Below the pieces are notes generated by a model that worked only from the letters and a program-made list of their open reading frames with translations, had not been told where the DNA came from and did no database searches. The translations under genes were made by a program, and so were the position numbers. Shown piece after piece: positions 11,718-26,900 of a DNA stretch of 64,000 nt. Origin of the DNA: Macquaria australasica (lineage: Eukaryota; Chordata; Actinopteri; Centrarchiformes; Percichthyidae); NCBI GenBank assembly GCA_005408345.1, contig SEMN01000265.1:62001-126000 (forward strand), read 5' to 3'. How positions within the stretch are numbered: position 1 is the first letter of the stretch; each line of letters begins with the position of its first letter.

Positions 11718-11902
11718 GACGGACAACCCAAAACACACTCACGGTTAGCGGACAACAATCAAACAACGGCGGCCTGACAGCCGTTACAATTAACAAGTTA
11801 TCTTCGCCGGTAAACAATGTGACCGAGTGAGGCGGACACCGCGGTGAGGACTCGTCAGAAACACATGACAGCCAACTTCGGTTGTTGTGAGAGGGGCACA
11901 CC
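11690..11902 (+). promoter_or_regulatory. aff1: Probable aff1 promoter / 5'UTR
   Basis: The 200 bp before the aff1 ATG contain several CpG dinucleotides (CGGCGGCC, TTCGCCGG, CACCGCGG), in contrast to the AT-rich flanks, as expected of a CpG-type promoter. A (CA)n(GA)n microsatellite at 11686-11717 lies at the upstream edge. No TATA box is evident. Confidence 0.45.
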
Positions 11903-14900
11903 ATGGCATCTCAGCCGAGGTAAGCAGACACAGCCGCGGCTAGCTGCTAGCTGCTGCTGGGGCGCTAGCTTCCCACAGCCTGTCCGGTTAACGTTAATTA
12001 GCTAGATGTGGTTAGCCAGCTCACTAGCAGCGCACTTGACGCGTCTCTGAGTAAAGCTTTAAACTCTGTAAAAGTAGGTAGTGTGTGTGTATGTGTTTGG
12101 TTATTTTCCTATAGTTATGTAAAAGTGACTGACAGACTTTAGCTTCACAAGCAGTTCGAGGAGGAGGCGGAATCAGCTGGAAAGAGAGCAGGCTGATGTG
12201 ATTTTTACCAGCTGGTCCAAAAAAAAAAAAAAAAAAAAAGGAGGCTGCTATGTTTGTACAAGCTGTTGTGTGTAAGTTAACAAAACCTCGTCCGTCGTGT
12301 TTGACTAACTTGGACAAGTTGGATAACAGCGGGACTCCGGAGTGTCTGTATTTAATGTCATTTAACTTTTATAATCCTCGAAAATCACACAGAAAGATTG
12401 AGAAGGAAGCACAAGTCCGCCACTCGGTAACATCAACATATAACTAGAGCTGTGATAATCTGTGCAGAAGAGATATAATAAGTTATAAAACTTAACGTTT
12501 TCCAGTCTGTTGACAATCACGTCTTCCTTTGCCTTTCAACTTAAAGGCACAATTATGCTCAACTTAATTCTTGTGTACTAATACAATGTTGTGGTTTATA
12601 TAGACTGCTGGTTAGGCAGGAAAGAAGATCCTGGTCATCTCTTGCAGACTAATTAAAAAGTGACTCTTGTTTTAAAGGCAGATGCAAGTAGAAAATAGCT
12701 TTAGGTTGGTTGTTGCTTTGGGTTGCTCATGCATGTCACGTTATGTGCTGGTAAGAGTAGGCAGATTGCTTAACCTTTTTTATAGTCTCTGCTTGCAAAC
12801 CAATGCTGTCTGGTATCACATGCATAGTCAGAACATAGTCAGTATATGATGACACATATATTTCTGAAAGTTCAAACACCTGCAGGGAAAGTGTGTGCAA
12901 ATGTGCCATCAGGTTTGGAAAGGAGAGCTTCATAGCAGTGAGGGGCCCTTTTAAAATGTCTTTGTCCTGTTTTGAATATGAAAATAGTTACGCAGGAAAG
13001 GTATTCAAATATATGATGGATCTCTTTTGAGCAGCATAACCAGTTAAGCAGTATGGAAGACAGTGTCCGAATTTGTGGAAGTGGATGTTGTGTGAAGACC
13101 GGAGAGAATCTAGTCAACATTGTCACAGTGTTTATGATGCCAGCACGCTAGTTTCATATAAGGGCTCTTAACTAATGATTATTTTCGATTTATCACACGT
13201 TCCAAGAGCCCAAAGAGACGTCTTCAAATTGCTTGTTTTGTTTGACCAACAAAAAGAAAAACCAAAGATATTCCATTTAAAATGTTATAAAATCTGCACA
13301 TTTTAGACGCTTCAAGCAGAGAATGTTTGACATTTTTGCTTTTTTACTTAAACTAATCGTTATCAAAATCATTGTGGGCTTTTAGCTTGTTGCTGCTGGT
13401 AGGAAAGGCAAAATGTTTCTGCCTTTAAAAACAAAACAAAAAAACAAGTAACATTTATGGCTGTGTGGTTGTTTTTTGATAGTCTTAAAAACGGGTGTCC
13501 TTAAAGGTTTCTTGAGGTCCTTTTGGCTGTCATGTTTGTTACTCTCTCTGGTGTATTCAAAGTTGCAAAAAAGCTTTTTAAGTTGTTTAGAAACCAAGTG
13601 GTGGTTAGCTAATTTGTGCAATAATGGCAAAATGAAGAGGAAAATGTTTTTGTCCATGGTATAACTGATATATTTAATAAGTATTTCTTAGTAGATGTTT
13701 CTACTGTATGCATACTTAAATGTTCAAAAAAGAATGAGAATGTCACTGTTGATGTTTTCTATTTGTCTTTTTATTATCAGGTTGTTCAAGTGTGTTCTGC
13801 ACATGATTTAAAATTTTACTAAATATTACCAGCAGAAACTTGAACTTGACTTTGGTGTCAGCTGTAATGGCTTCTTGTTTTTGAGAATGTTTTCAAACAT
13901 TTTAACAGGATATCTTGATTGACTGGAGTCATATTCTGAAGTGGGGCTACCGTCTAATCTTGTATGGGTGATTTGAGTGCTCAGATTTTGTGGCTGCTGT
14001 CTCGCGTCGCTTTGACTTCCGCTGTGTAGCCAGTTGTGTTTCTCTGGATCTGAATGATGTGCTTTCCTGAATAAGCCAACTAATTTTTTCCCCTGATGGA
14101 ATTGCGCCGTGCAGCATTTTCTGTATAATTTACATCTCTGTCAAAAAGGCTGCGATACTTTGATGAAGTTTCTACTTCTCTCACATTCGGGTTTGGCTGC
14201 CTCAGTATCAGAACTGCTTTCTTTTGTGGGTTATTCTGCGATGTGGACAGGTTGTCATTTCACCTTTTTTATTCCGCATTTAAATCAGTTTCTGGCATTT
14301 GTAATCTGGGATTGGTAAATCGGTACACTCAGTGCTCTAATTAAGATTAAATCAATGTGTGAGTGCTAATTCTGGAAAGTTTATGTTGCAGCCTCATTAA
14401 TAATTCAACCTGATATTGTTCTCTTTCTAATTGTTTCTATGAGGTGCTTATGCTGCATCATCAGAATGTACATTCATCAACAAAATGTATATTTTGGAAG
14501 ACTAGTGTGTAAGTTTAATACAGGCTCAGTATGTTGCTTTACCCCTGGGTAGTATTAATGTAGGGCCTGTGACTGGGCAGTGCCAGTTTGTGCTGTACTA
14601 GTACTTTGTCCAGTCACTCTGCTACATTAATGAGTAAGTGCTCATCTGTTTGGCTTAGTCCCAAATCTGTGCTGCTCCACTTGTTGCCATGGAAGCATCC
14701 CATTGGGATTCCTGTCAGTGAGGATGATCAACACGGTTGCATTTTGGGAAGAAAACTACGAAATTTTGAAAATGTAGATAAGCGTTCAGTTCACTTTATT
14801 AAATTTAAAGTATTAAACAGGACCTGATCCCATGGTGCCTGCTGTTGTTCCACAATATAATTTACTATAGTAAACAAGCTCTTTTTGCAGTTCATCATAT

Positions 14901-17900
14901 CAGGACTGGTAGTCGTAATCACCCATTTGATGTCTGCATGGGCTGCATGCCATCTTTAGGGACTAGAGAGAACAGATGTGAATGTTGTGGTGAATCCTCA
15001 TGGCGTCTGAGAGTCTAATTACACTTGTCTGTAGATATGATGGGCACTGTCTTCTCCCATTAGACTCAGCTGCTCTGCCCCCTTGGTTAGATTAGTCTGT
15101 GATAAGATGCCATAAATTTGCAGTCTCTAAACCTTTGGTGTCTTTAACCAAAACTGATTGTATCATCATCATCAAGGATCGGTCACATTCATTGTGCTGG
15201 GGGTTATACGTGTATATAATCATAGAAAATCTAAAACATTGGGTCATTGGGCAGTGGAGCATCTTTGTTTGGTGGTGAGATTTCAGTTTTAATATTTAAG
15301 GCACCTACTGCATCTTTTCCTCTGGCATTTAATTGTGTTTAGTGTTACAGTTGAAATGATGCACTTGTTAAGATCTGTCTTTCTTTTGTAATGTTCTGCA
15401 GTGTATACAATGAAGAAAGGAACCTTCTTCGCCTCCGAGCATGGGAACAGAGGAACCAAGAAACAAGCCAAGCCAAAGAACTCAACACTGAGAATGTGCC
15501 ACTCTTTGGGCAACCATACAAGGTAAAGACTCTCATAGCGGGAGGGAAATGCTCTAATGATGACACTGTCAGCTAGTTATCCTCTTGGCATATTGGCTGA
15601 GTATTTTGGACTTTTTTTTGTTGTTGTTGTGCTTGTACTTGTGTTGTACAATCTCAACACAAGTACAATGTGTGAGAAATCTCAACAAAGACGTTAAGAT
15701 CTTAAATTTTACTCGTACTACTAGTAAACATTATTAGGAAATGGTGAGAAAGAAATGCTAAATTATATTTTAATGGAGAAAAAAAATCAGTTTGCAGACA
15801 AAGGCGTAGATGTAGTTTTAGAGGTCAGTCAGATGTTTCCAGAAGATTTTTTCTGCATTTATACACATCTTACATCTTTTTAGCAAATAATACATTATGA
15901 TGAAATTGGTTACTGCTCTTTCCTTGATACTAGTGGTAATAATAATGAAATGCAATTTAAATTTCTGCAATATTAATGCATTAACTCTACTTAAAATCAC
16001 ATTTAATTTCCTTGATAGAGAATATGATAATGTTATGTTTACATCTTTACTACAAAGAGCACTGTCCTTTCTGCCGTATCTTTGACTGATGCCCAATTCT
16101 TGCATCCTTTAGGAGAATATTAACTGTAAATTAAAATATACTTTTACTCAGGAAACATGAAGAGGAGATGGCAGGACTGTTTTCAGTCTTGAGTAGTGTC
16201 TGCACTCTTCCTCTGAGGCTGCAAATGGCCCCAACATCCTCCATAAATAAGATAGGGCAGCCTGTTCTAGCCTGCTGCTCGTAAAGCTCAATTACTGTGA
16301 GTGCAATCGCTGTGAGCGCAGGATAATAATGAAGGCGACTCAGATGAGCATATCAACTTTTTTATACAGTCCTCTCTTTTCTCATCTGGATTTTGGCATC
16401 TGGACAGTCAGAGTTTAGAGACATTTTATTGAGTAAATCAAACTGAAACTGTGAATGTTGGCAGGACAAAAAAAAAAGGATTTTGAAAAGGTGACCATCC
16501 TTACAGCCCCAGTGGAAATTAGGCCCTTGTTTGCAGATAACACCAAACTCTTTGCTTTGATAGGTGCTTATAGATCACCTACAGTCAGGAAAGCAGTTTG
16601 TAAAGATTTCAAGTAGTGAAAGAAAATATTAAGTGTTTTATGCTACCCTTCTTGTACTTGCTTAAAATGTACTCTTGTTATTAGCATGTTTGATGCAGTG
16701 CATTCGTTCTGAGACTAAACACAACCAATGGCTTAATACATTTGGTTCAGTGTGATTATGTTTAAAAGAAAGTTTTGTAAACTGAGATATATGTCCTCTG
16801 TTAACATAACTAAGTGTTTACCCCTTATTCTTGTAGACAAACAAAGGGGATGAGCTTTCCAATCGAATCCAGAGGATGCTGGGCAGTTATGAAGATGTGA
16901 ATAATCCCTGTCCCTTTGCCGTTGAGCCTTTACCCATTCCTACTTATGTAACCTTCTCACAGTCAGATCAGGGTCAGCCAAACACGGATAAAGCAACCAA
17001 ACCTCCATTCCATAACCAGGCCCAGTACATGTCCACCCACAGTCAGAAAGCGCTCTCTAGTAACAGTTACTCCTCTCAGCCCATGAGGACGTCCACTGCC
17101 TCTTCTTCTCCTAACCACGATGGACATTCATCCACTCTCTCAAATGTGTCTTTGAACCACAGTCAGCTCAGCCACTCAGCACATCAACAGAAGAAGAGTG
17201 AGGCCCATTCAGATGTCAGGGAGCGTGTCAGCCTTCCCCAGGAAATGTCTTCTCAGTCTCCTGATGCTATGCCGCTACCCTTCCTACGTTCCAGTGGCCA
17301 TGATAACACTGACACGGACACCAAGGACACCTTTGATAGACATCAGCTTCAAGGATCCAAAGATCACCACTCTGAGTCTGCCAGCACTGTGGATGTTTCC
17401 ACATTTAACCAAAAACAGTCCCCCAAAGATGCATCTCTGTCTCAAGGCAACAAGGGCAACGCACTACCTTCGCAGACCTTCCCCTCACTCCTGTCGTCTA
17501 AGCAGCCCAGCGTAGTCATGACCCAGAAGCCAACAGCGTATGTGCGGCCCATGGATGGTCAGGACCAGGTGGTCAGCGAGTCACCTGAGCTAAAGCCTTC
17601 ACCAGAGCCGTATGTACCTCTACCGGAGTTAATCAACAAATCTGACCTGGGCAAAACTAAGATACTGCCACAATTTTTGGAGGTGAGTATCTTAGATCTC
17701 ATAACTGTAATATATTATTTGAAATGTAATATGGCTGGTTAGCTTAGCTTAGCATACAGAATGGAAACAGGAGGAAACTGCTATACCTTATACCTCCCTT
17801 AAAACTGCAACTTGTTTTTACACTTTTACACGGTTTTTGTACTGATCAAACAAACGAGATGTAATGTGTTAACTAGTGAGCTTTAGAGGTGCTGGTAGGT

Positions 17901-20900
17901 GGATTTTGTTTCCTTCGGAGTGCACCAGGCTGGCTGTTTCACCCTGTGTCTATTCTTTATCTCATCTAATTTTCAGCAAGAAAGCAAAATAAGTGTTTTC
18001 CAAAATGTCGAACTATCCCTTAAATGGCAATAGTAGTAGTAAAAGAGCTGAAACCGTCCGTCAACAGGCTGTCAGGCTGATGGCGTTAAACCCGATCATG
18101 GGATTGTGGGAAATGGTGTTTCTTAAAGGCTGCTCTTACAGAAATACTAAATGAACAATGGTATAACAAAAAAATGACTTTCCCTCGACTGGTGAGCAAG
18201 GTAATGTTGTTGGGCTTGATTGTTTAATATTCATTACTACAGGGTGATGTTGAATAAAATTTTCTTAATTTTGGGGAAGAACCTGGAAGTTCCAGTTTTA
18301 CTCTGGCTATAAACAAATGCAAGGAACTTGTTTAACACGAGTACACTGTTAAATATAAAGGTAGGATCGTATTACAGTATTGTGTAGATACTTTAGTATA
18401 TATGGTATATGATCGATTCCTACCTTTTGAAATGTCTTGTGATATCACATAACACTGAATATCTTGTTTGGTGCTTCCAGGGACTGTGGGGGAAGTGATA
18501 GGACAAGGGGTAGTCCTACTTATTATTTCTCAGCACTGCTGTCTGGGCTTTACTGTACTGTGGCCTAAGAGGATTGTGTGTCTGCTGATCTCAGGGTGTT
18601 CTCTGAAACCTCTCCATAGTTTTGATATTCTTGCTTGACTGTTCAAGCGTTTAAAAAGGCCTTGGACTTGCTTTGTTTCGGAGAATTTGGCTGAACTCCA
18701 GTTCAACTCTATTCATCTGTTCTCTGTCACACATAAACACACACTCAACCCTTGCACCTGCAGCACTCCACACCTCCCCCTTTACCCTCCTGCAGCAGCA
18801 CAGCCGTGCTGAATGTGCTGCTGTTTTTACTGCTGGGACTAATCCAGTGCAGGATAGCAAGGCAGTTACTCATTCCCCTATTACTCAACAACCCTCCACT
18901 CCCGAGTTAAGTTCCACATCTGCAATAAGCCATAAAGAAGATGTTTTTGGATATACAGTATAATCACAAATGTCCCTTTAGCCTCCAAACCATAGAGTGG
19001 ATGATTTCACAACAACAATAACAACATTATTTCATAAAATAAATCAACAAAACATAAAATACAACTTTAAAGAAAACACAAAGACATTTCAGAAAACACA
19101 CAATTTCAGAAACCTAATTTTAGGAGATGGAAGTTTTGCACTTTAGAGACATTGTTCTGCACTGTTAGTATCAATACATCAGTATGTCCTGTTAATGGAA
19201 AGCTGTGTGACATTCTTTGAGCATGTAGTGTAATCTTACTTAGCCTTACTCAGGCGCGTAGCATGGTTTATGTGGCAAGCAGCCTGTAGTTTGTGTTTTT
19301 GTGTGTATATGTGACCTCAGCTGCCTCTGATAACTTCACCCCTAGGCTCAGCAGAACAATAAATGAGCTTTGTCACCAACTTACATAACTGTTCTGGGGG
19401 CCCATTCACTCTGACCTTATCTCAAACACTGTCCATTCAGAAGGAAAAACTGAACGACAGGCCTGAAAACAAACTGAAATGCAGCCTGTTGGCTCATTCA
19501 CACACAGTATTTATCTGATGTTGGGGTTGGCCCATGTTGCCTGGTACAGGATGTTGCGTCACTCACTGTAGTGATTGAGGCTGTAGTTAGTGGTGATGTA
19601 GTATAAGACTGCATTATATTCTTAGTTGTTTTTAGTGTCCACCCGCATTTTATATGTGTGGGGGAGACAGAATATCTAGGTTGTCGGAGTTTTCTCCTCT
19701 CTGGATACTGGAGACTTTTTCAGTGCTTATATGACTATAATGCGAAGATCATAGTAGTAAAGTATTTTTTATATTTGCCATTAAAAATAATTTGTCTCAA
19801 CATCTTTTGTTGATCTGGGTTTCTGTGGAAGATTTAAAATGCCTAAATGAAAACAAATCAAACAAAGAAATAAAGCGAAACACATTATGCATTGTTATAT
19901 GTATGCATTTTACTGCGCCATAATTAAATTAAAAACATGAGTTAAAAGGACAGTATTTAGGTTTTTGTCTTTAATAACTGAATTGTTTTCCATTGTGACA
20001 TGAATTTTCCATGCCACATTAAAATGAAATTACTGCCAGATACCATAAACAGTTTGCCCTGCATAACATTAGCACCCAAACACATTGTCTTATGTTTGGT
20101 CTTCATGTAATAATTGCATACAGGTTTTTCACTGTCTTCTGTCTTTTTGGAAACTCATAATTATTCCTTTTCTTTCTACAGACGAGGACAAATGAAGTTC
20201 AGTGTGTCGAGGACATCTTGAGGGTAAGTCCTGCTGTTTAAATTCTCATTCACAGTTGCTGTTGTCTTTTTCCACCATAATAATGTAATTATGGCAAGGG
20301 CTTATTTACCTCTCACATTTGAGTTCAAAACATCTAAACCGCTTGTTTACACACATACATCATAATATAATATACTGACTCACATAAACGTAGCCCACCC
20401 AAGTGAACACAAATAAAATACAGTAAGTGTACTTAAACTTACTGTATTTTTTTCAAAATATTTTCTATATCCTGGATATTTATATTGCTGTGTATCTCTT
20501 AAAAGCCTATTTAAATGCAATGCACATGCTAATTTTACTTGTCCATAAATTATTAATTTTACACACAATATTATGAATCTGATACTAAATTACCTTAAAA
20601 ATGTTATAAATGTCTAAACAGAACAAGAAACACTGAAATTCAGTTTAGTAGCCATACATAAAAAACAATAATATATAGCACTTAATGATATAAAGAGGAA
20701 TGGATATTAAGGTAGGTTCAGTGATATTCATTCAGTCATGTTGAGATGCTTAAACTGTAACAAAACTTGACTGTTCTCACGTTGCATTTTAAGTCTTAGA
20801 AGAGCAAACATACATGTTTCTAGTTTCTACAACCCTACGTACTTGAGCAACTGCTGATAAACTTTTCTTTAGCTTTCTTACAACAGTCTTCTGCTCTGGA

Positions 20901-23900
20901 TCTGCGGTATATTCTTTATCACTGCTTTTCTGTGTATTTATAGTTGTTTACTCACCTCACGGCTCCACTGAGTGTGCCACTGACCTGTGCTGAGGAAAGA
21001 ATGAAAAAGTTATCAATGTTCAGTAATGTGAGATTTCAAAATAACATTTTTATTTCTCAATTATTTATATTGTATTCTTTCCATTCTCCTTTGCGCCCTT
21101 TTTATCCACAAGCTGTTTTCATCCATGGGATTAACAACGCTGGTACTGTTTTTAGCACAGTTCTCAGTAAACCCTTGAAATATTTGCTATGAAACATGAC
21201 CGATGTTTTGGAGATGCTAGAACCAGTTTGGCTAGTGCCAAGGATCATGCCATGCTCAAAGTTACTAAGGCCAGTTGTTTTGTCCATTTTGCTTGTTGTT
21301 TAAATTGTTTGGGTTTTACCAATATGAGTTTTTTTTTATGACAGGTTAACAATTTATCACATCATATGAAATGGTGAAATTCTCTGAAAGTCATCCAGAT
21401 CTATGCAACAGAACTCCATATTCTTTAGAGATGGTTTTTCTGCTCATTAATAGTCTAGTTTTGGTGATCCCTCCTCCTCTGTATCTTGCTTGTCGCTAGT
21501 ATTCCTTGTAAAGTCGAGATGATGCATCAAAAATCATGTTCAGAGTTGCTTACATCCCACATCTTGCTGATTCTACTGTGTCGAACAGTGACTGAACTTC
21601 TGCTGCCGTTTTCATGCTTTATATTGAGTTGAAGACACGTGAGTCTGTGTTTAGAGTAAGTGAGTCGTGTCTGTGTCAGGTGCACCAGACGAAGTGGCCA
21701 TAGAATGTCTGTGTGTTTGTATATTGCATAGTTTAAGAATTATAGAATTATAAAGGGTAATACATGCATTACATTCACACAGTAAGATGAGATACAATTA
21801 TGCATTTATTCTAATTTTATGTAAAACCTACATAAATGTTTGTACATTCCTTGAGTTGTTGCTGATTTTGTTGAGCTATGGTGATCTTAAACAACAAATG
21901 TTTTTAGAATATTTTTCTTTTCTTTGAAGTTATAAGGTAGTTATTCTTCCTCATAGCAACAAAGGCGATATGTTTTAATTTAATTATAAAATGTGAGGTT
22001 CTCATTTGGCTGCTTCTGGGTCTTCAAGTTGCAAAGAACAAGATAAACGTATCATGTGCCCGTCACTATATCCGAAATACACAGGGGGGACAGTTTGGAT
22101 GCAGTTAATCTTCTTAGATACTGGACAGTACAGGAAAGACTCCAGTGAGAGTGTTTTTTTTTTTTTATACAGAGTGACGCCTGTTTTGTAGTGTCGATAG
22201 GCTCCTAACACATCACACTCCTTTTATTACCCTCCACAGGAAATGACCCACTCATGGCCCCCACTCCTGACAGCTATACACACACCTAGCACAGGTGAAC
22301 CCTCCAGGTCCCCATTCCCAGCCAAGGTAAGAGCTTTAAGGTTGGCAATTATTGAAATCTGTCTTGATGCTCACTGGCACTGCCCATGTTTACATAAGAG
22401 CGGTCTTGGTTGCAGTAATCCTGCGTCCCCTCTTGCGTTACCTTCTCAGATGAAGCCCACTGTAAGAGAGGACAGAGGAGGACGAAATGTATTCCAATGT
22501 TTAACTGAAGCTAGTCTAAGCTAGCCAAATCAAATGGGTATTTTCAAAAGACTTATTCTCTTTAGTGCCAAACTCCCTCTCTGATTTTGCCAAATTAAGG
22601 TTAATTTCTGTGATGTGGTGGAGGGATACTCACTGACAGTTGCGGGTTGGCTTTGATGCCAAAACCAGTATGGAAGAAACATTTAAGCTGTGCAGTGGCC
22701 TTCTCCATTATCACATAATTTACAAAGCACATTCATGCTTCCCAAAGAACTCTTTCCATTTTGGATGCTCAATGTGCTGAGGTCAAATTGTCAGCCACGC
22801 AATAAACCCTTTTGATTTTAATGACCCCATGGCCTTTTGTCTCTCACCACTATCAGGTCCAGTGTTTCATGGCCTCACTGCTCTAAGATGAGCAAAGGTA
22901 TCAGGTTAAAAGGCTATAACTAATAAGACCTTCAGTCTTGTTAAAGATTGATGTGGATAAAGAGTACCAGTTATTACACAAGTTTAAAAACAATTTAGTG
23001 TAAGTGTAGATGGAAATGTAAAAATCTAAATCAAAACACATGTATGACCCAGATTAAAGCTTGCTTGTCCCCCTCCCCCCTCCCCCCACTTTACAGGAAG
23101 CCGAGCGTGTCTCTTCACGTCCAGGACAAAGTGAGTAATGAGGGAATGAAGCAGAGTACAGTTCAACAGCACAAGGATGAACACGATAATAAAGAATAGT
23201 GAGGCAGAAATGATGTTACTGTGTCATGGAAAATCAACACTGAATGCAAACCAGGGTTAGCCTGTTATGTCTGTAATTGTAGCAGACAGATTGATCTGTC
23301 ATCCTGAAGCATCTGCTATAGAGCCTGTAGATACAATTGGAGGTTTGATTCATCATTTGTGAAAGCTGGTGTGACATAAATATCCTCTTCTCTTCTCCTT
23401 TTAATAGCCACAGAGTTAAACCCCTCTAATATTTTTTCTTTTTCTTCAAAGCAATGTTTCTATGGCAACTTGTGCAACCACTGTGCCCTATTCTGTGAAC
23501 TGGCCACAAAATACCAGAAGAGGGAAACAACCCTACAATTTCGTCTCAAATTAACCTCCGCTAAGAGAAAGAGACTGTCATGTAGAAGAGAGGAGGAGTG
23601 ATGTCTCACTGTTCTCAGGCCTTCTCTTTTACTGATGTAAAATATTAGTCTTGTTATGTCTTTTACTCTTATTTCCAGTTACTCTTGTTTTTTTTGTTTC
23701 ACCAATAGCTGGTTTTCATCCATCACTTACTGTGCCAATTTCTGCTCATTCCTTTCTCTCTCGTGATATCTTATTCATGCATTGACTTTTAAGTGCTTCT
23801 GGCATTAGAAGCTCAGTCAGCACTACTGATTTATTAGTCGCCCGGTTGTTGAAGTACCTGCCAGAAAATAAGTTCACAAGGGGGTGCAGGGGTGTAGTAC

Positions 23901-26900
23901 ATGAACAGTAAATACAAACTCTTTGTTAATGTATTGGCCATCATAAGTGCAAATTACCGTAAGTATTGCTCCATGAGACAGAATTTAGAAGCCAGTTAAA
24001 CTTTCATTCCCAAAACCCAAATTCATTTTATATCAAGTGGCACTATCGGCCTGATCAGTTATTATCTCTGCAGTGTTTTATATAGGATGTTTTGTAGCTA
24101 CATTGGCTATTATATGCATGACAGAAAATTGTGTGTTTGTTCTATTTAAAATTACACTGAGCAAGAAAAGCAGCTTTTGTGCAACAGGTGTTGAATATAG
24201 GAAGGTCTGGAGTTTGGGAAATGCTAACAAAACATTTTAAGGTTAACAGGTTACTGTGTTACTGTCTGATGATAAAAGACTGCTGAATTGTGGAAATGAA
24301 GCACCAGTCTGATCTTGTTGACATGAATGATGTGTGTATGTCCTGATTAATTCATTAGTAACAGTCGTATAATCTTTTCTCGTGGAGATGTAGCTGTACA
24401 TCATCTGTATTTGCTTCCTTTTTACAACACTGATACGTTAGATTTTATGTCAAAATAGATTGCTAGTATCACTTGTTGTAAAGCTCGTGCTTCTTTAAAG
24501 TTAAATCTATTAGGAAGCAAACAGCCCTTGATGTCTTAAAGTTAGGTTTTTAAAAGTTTAAAAACTTTCTAGTGTTTAATAAGTTCTAATGTGTCAAGTG
24601 ATCTGTAGTCAGTGCTGCAGTGCATGGGAGCCAGAGTATTTTTTACAGTGACTAATGTTTGTTTCCTCTGTCGTTTCTTTCCAGAGAACTATGAATCATC
24701 TCCTGCAGCTCCATCCCAGCTCATCCAGCAGGGCTCTTCAGCGTAAGTGACTTTTCAAAAGGACAGTTTTTTGTTGTTGTGCTATAATTTCAAAATACAA
24801 TGATAATATATATTTGAAAGAGAATCGTTGATTTCATGCAGTTTAATCAAAACAACGTCTTAACCAGACAAATTGGCTTCAACAGGGTTTCTGACAGGCT
24901 GTTATCAGCCAGCCATTTAGAATCAGCTGGTTACAATAGATCCATCAGTTCACATCAAAGAAACATTTTACAAATTCTACAATCAAACGACATTGCAGAT
25001 AAAAAAAAAGTATTACAAATATTTTCATTAGGGCTGCAACTATTATAATTATTTTCATCATCAATTAATCTGCAGATTATTTTCTCAGTGAATCGTTTTG
25101 TGTATAATAATAATAATAACTTTATTTATATAACAGAGTTTACAAAGTGCTTTGACAGACAAAGCAAAAACAGGATACTAAAAAAACAATATAACAACAG
25201 AAAGCAGAATATAAGGTCTTTAATAATTTCCCACAGCCCAAGATGATGTATTCAAATAGCTTGTTTTAAACCCAAATATATTCATGTTACTATTATAAAA
25301 GAAAAAGAAAATCCCCAACTTTGAAAAACTGGAAACGGTTTGGCTTTATTGCTTGAAAAATGACTAAAACAATTAATAGCTGCTGATGAATTTTCCTGTC
25401 AGTCAACTAATCGATTAATAGACTATTTGTTGTAGTTTCAATTTTCAGAAAAAACATTTGCAGAATTAACAAATTGCAAATAACCAAATTGAAACATTTC
25501 TCCCATCGGTTTCTTCCTCACACATGTTTACAGCACAGCCTGGGCATGTGGGCCTCAGTGTTTATTTAATTATATCTGTAACAGTACTGTGTGTGTGTGT
25601 GTGTGTGTTAGTTTATTTGAAGCAGCACATTCCAGAGGGGTTGAGTCTGCCAGCTCCAGCGACTCAGAGAGTAGCTCAAGATCAGAATCGGACAGTGAAA
25701 GCGCCACAGAGGAGCCACCTCAACCCCCAGTGAGCATCTTAGTTAAAACTGAGGTAATTTGCTACTTGTCCTTTTTGTATATGTATACATATTGAATAAA
25801 GGACACATAAACATGCAATCTCTGAACTGTTTCCTGAACCATTTGCTGTTCCTCATTCTTTAAAATCTGTTTATAACCTTCTTTTTATAGCCTGATGCTC
25901 CAGCAGTGACCCGTGGTGATTGGCAGTTGGGAAACTGGATCAGGTCCAGCCAGCAGAACTCCAGCACTGAAAGTCAAAGCGGTGCACATGTCTCTGAGAG
26001 TCCTGCCCACAAACAGCCACCGCCCACTCAAAGCTCCAAGCACTCCAGTGTAGAGGTAGCCGACCCCACCAGGGAGTCTAAAGCTCAGCTTTCGTCTAAC
26101 CCGAAAGAGTTCACTGATAAGCTTTCAAAACCCCAGCAGCACAGTGAAAGCCCTCAGGACAACTACAACCAGCAAAGTAGCCAAAAAAACCCTTCTGCTG
26201 ATTTGAACAGCTGTAGCAGTTTCAGGAAACTTTCATGCAACACGCACTCCTCAAAACCAGGGAAGGCAGGTTGCCCAAATCCCACTGAAGCAGCTCTCGG
26301 CGTGAAATGTGAGGAAGTTGTAGCCACACGAGACAAAGACCCCTGTTTCACAGACAGACCTAAGGTGAAGACGAAAACAGGACATGGCAAGAAAAGCAAG
26401 GACAGCAGTGACACTAAAAGAGACAGTAAGAGGACTTGTAAACACACGTCAGTTGACAAGCGGAAGGCTGGATCAGAGCCTGAGCCTGCAGTCAAGCTGG
26501 TCCTGTATGCTCATTGTCCATCGTGTGGTGTGCGATACCCTAACCCCTGCTCCTGCCCCACCCAAAGTCCCGCTCAGCCAGACCAGCTGTCTCCTGCCCC
26601 ACCAGTCAGAATCAGCTGTAGCAAACCAAAGTCAGAGACCATCTGCCAAAAGGGCACCAAGATTCCTCACAAGACGGCCCACAAGCACTCAGAGAAGACT
26701 GGGCATACAGCCAAGGGTTCTCGGGACCCCCACAGGCCTCCTAGATCCCTGATGGTGAAGATTGATCTAAGTCTGCTCTCAAGAGTCCCCCAGACCTCCG
26801 GCAACCACCAAGAGATACCCAGCAATGCCAAGAGATCAGCACTGGTCATAGAGCGAGATGGAGGGTGCAGCGATGCTTCCACAACACACAAAGTCATCAA

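Noticed and set aside
25524..25800. Open frames with Cys-Val runs as a small protein
   Set aside because: They are produced by the (TG)n tract before aff1 exon 8; the same applies at 27185, 11566-11738 and 57266-57509.
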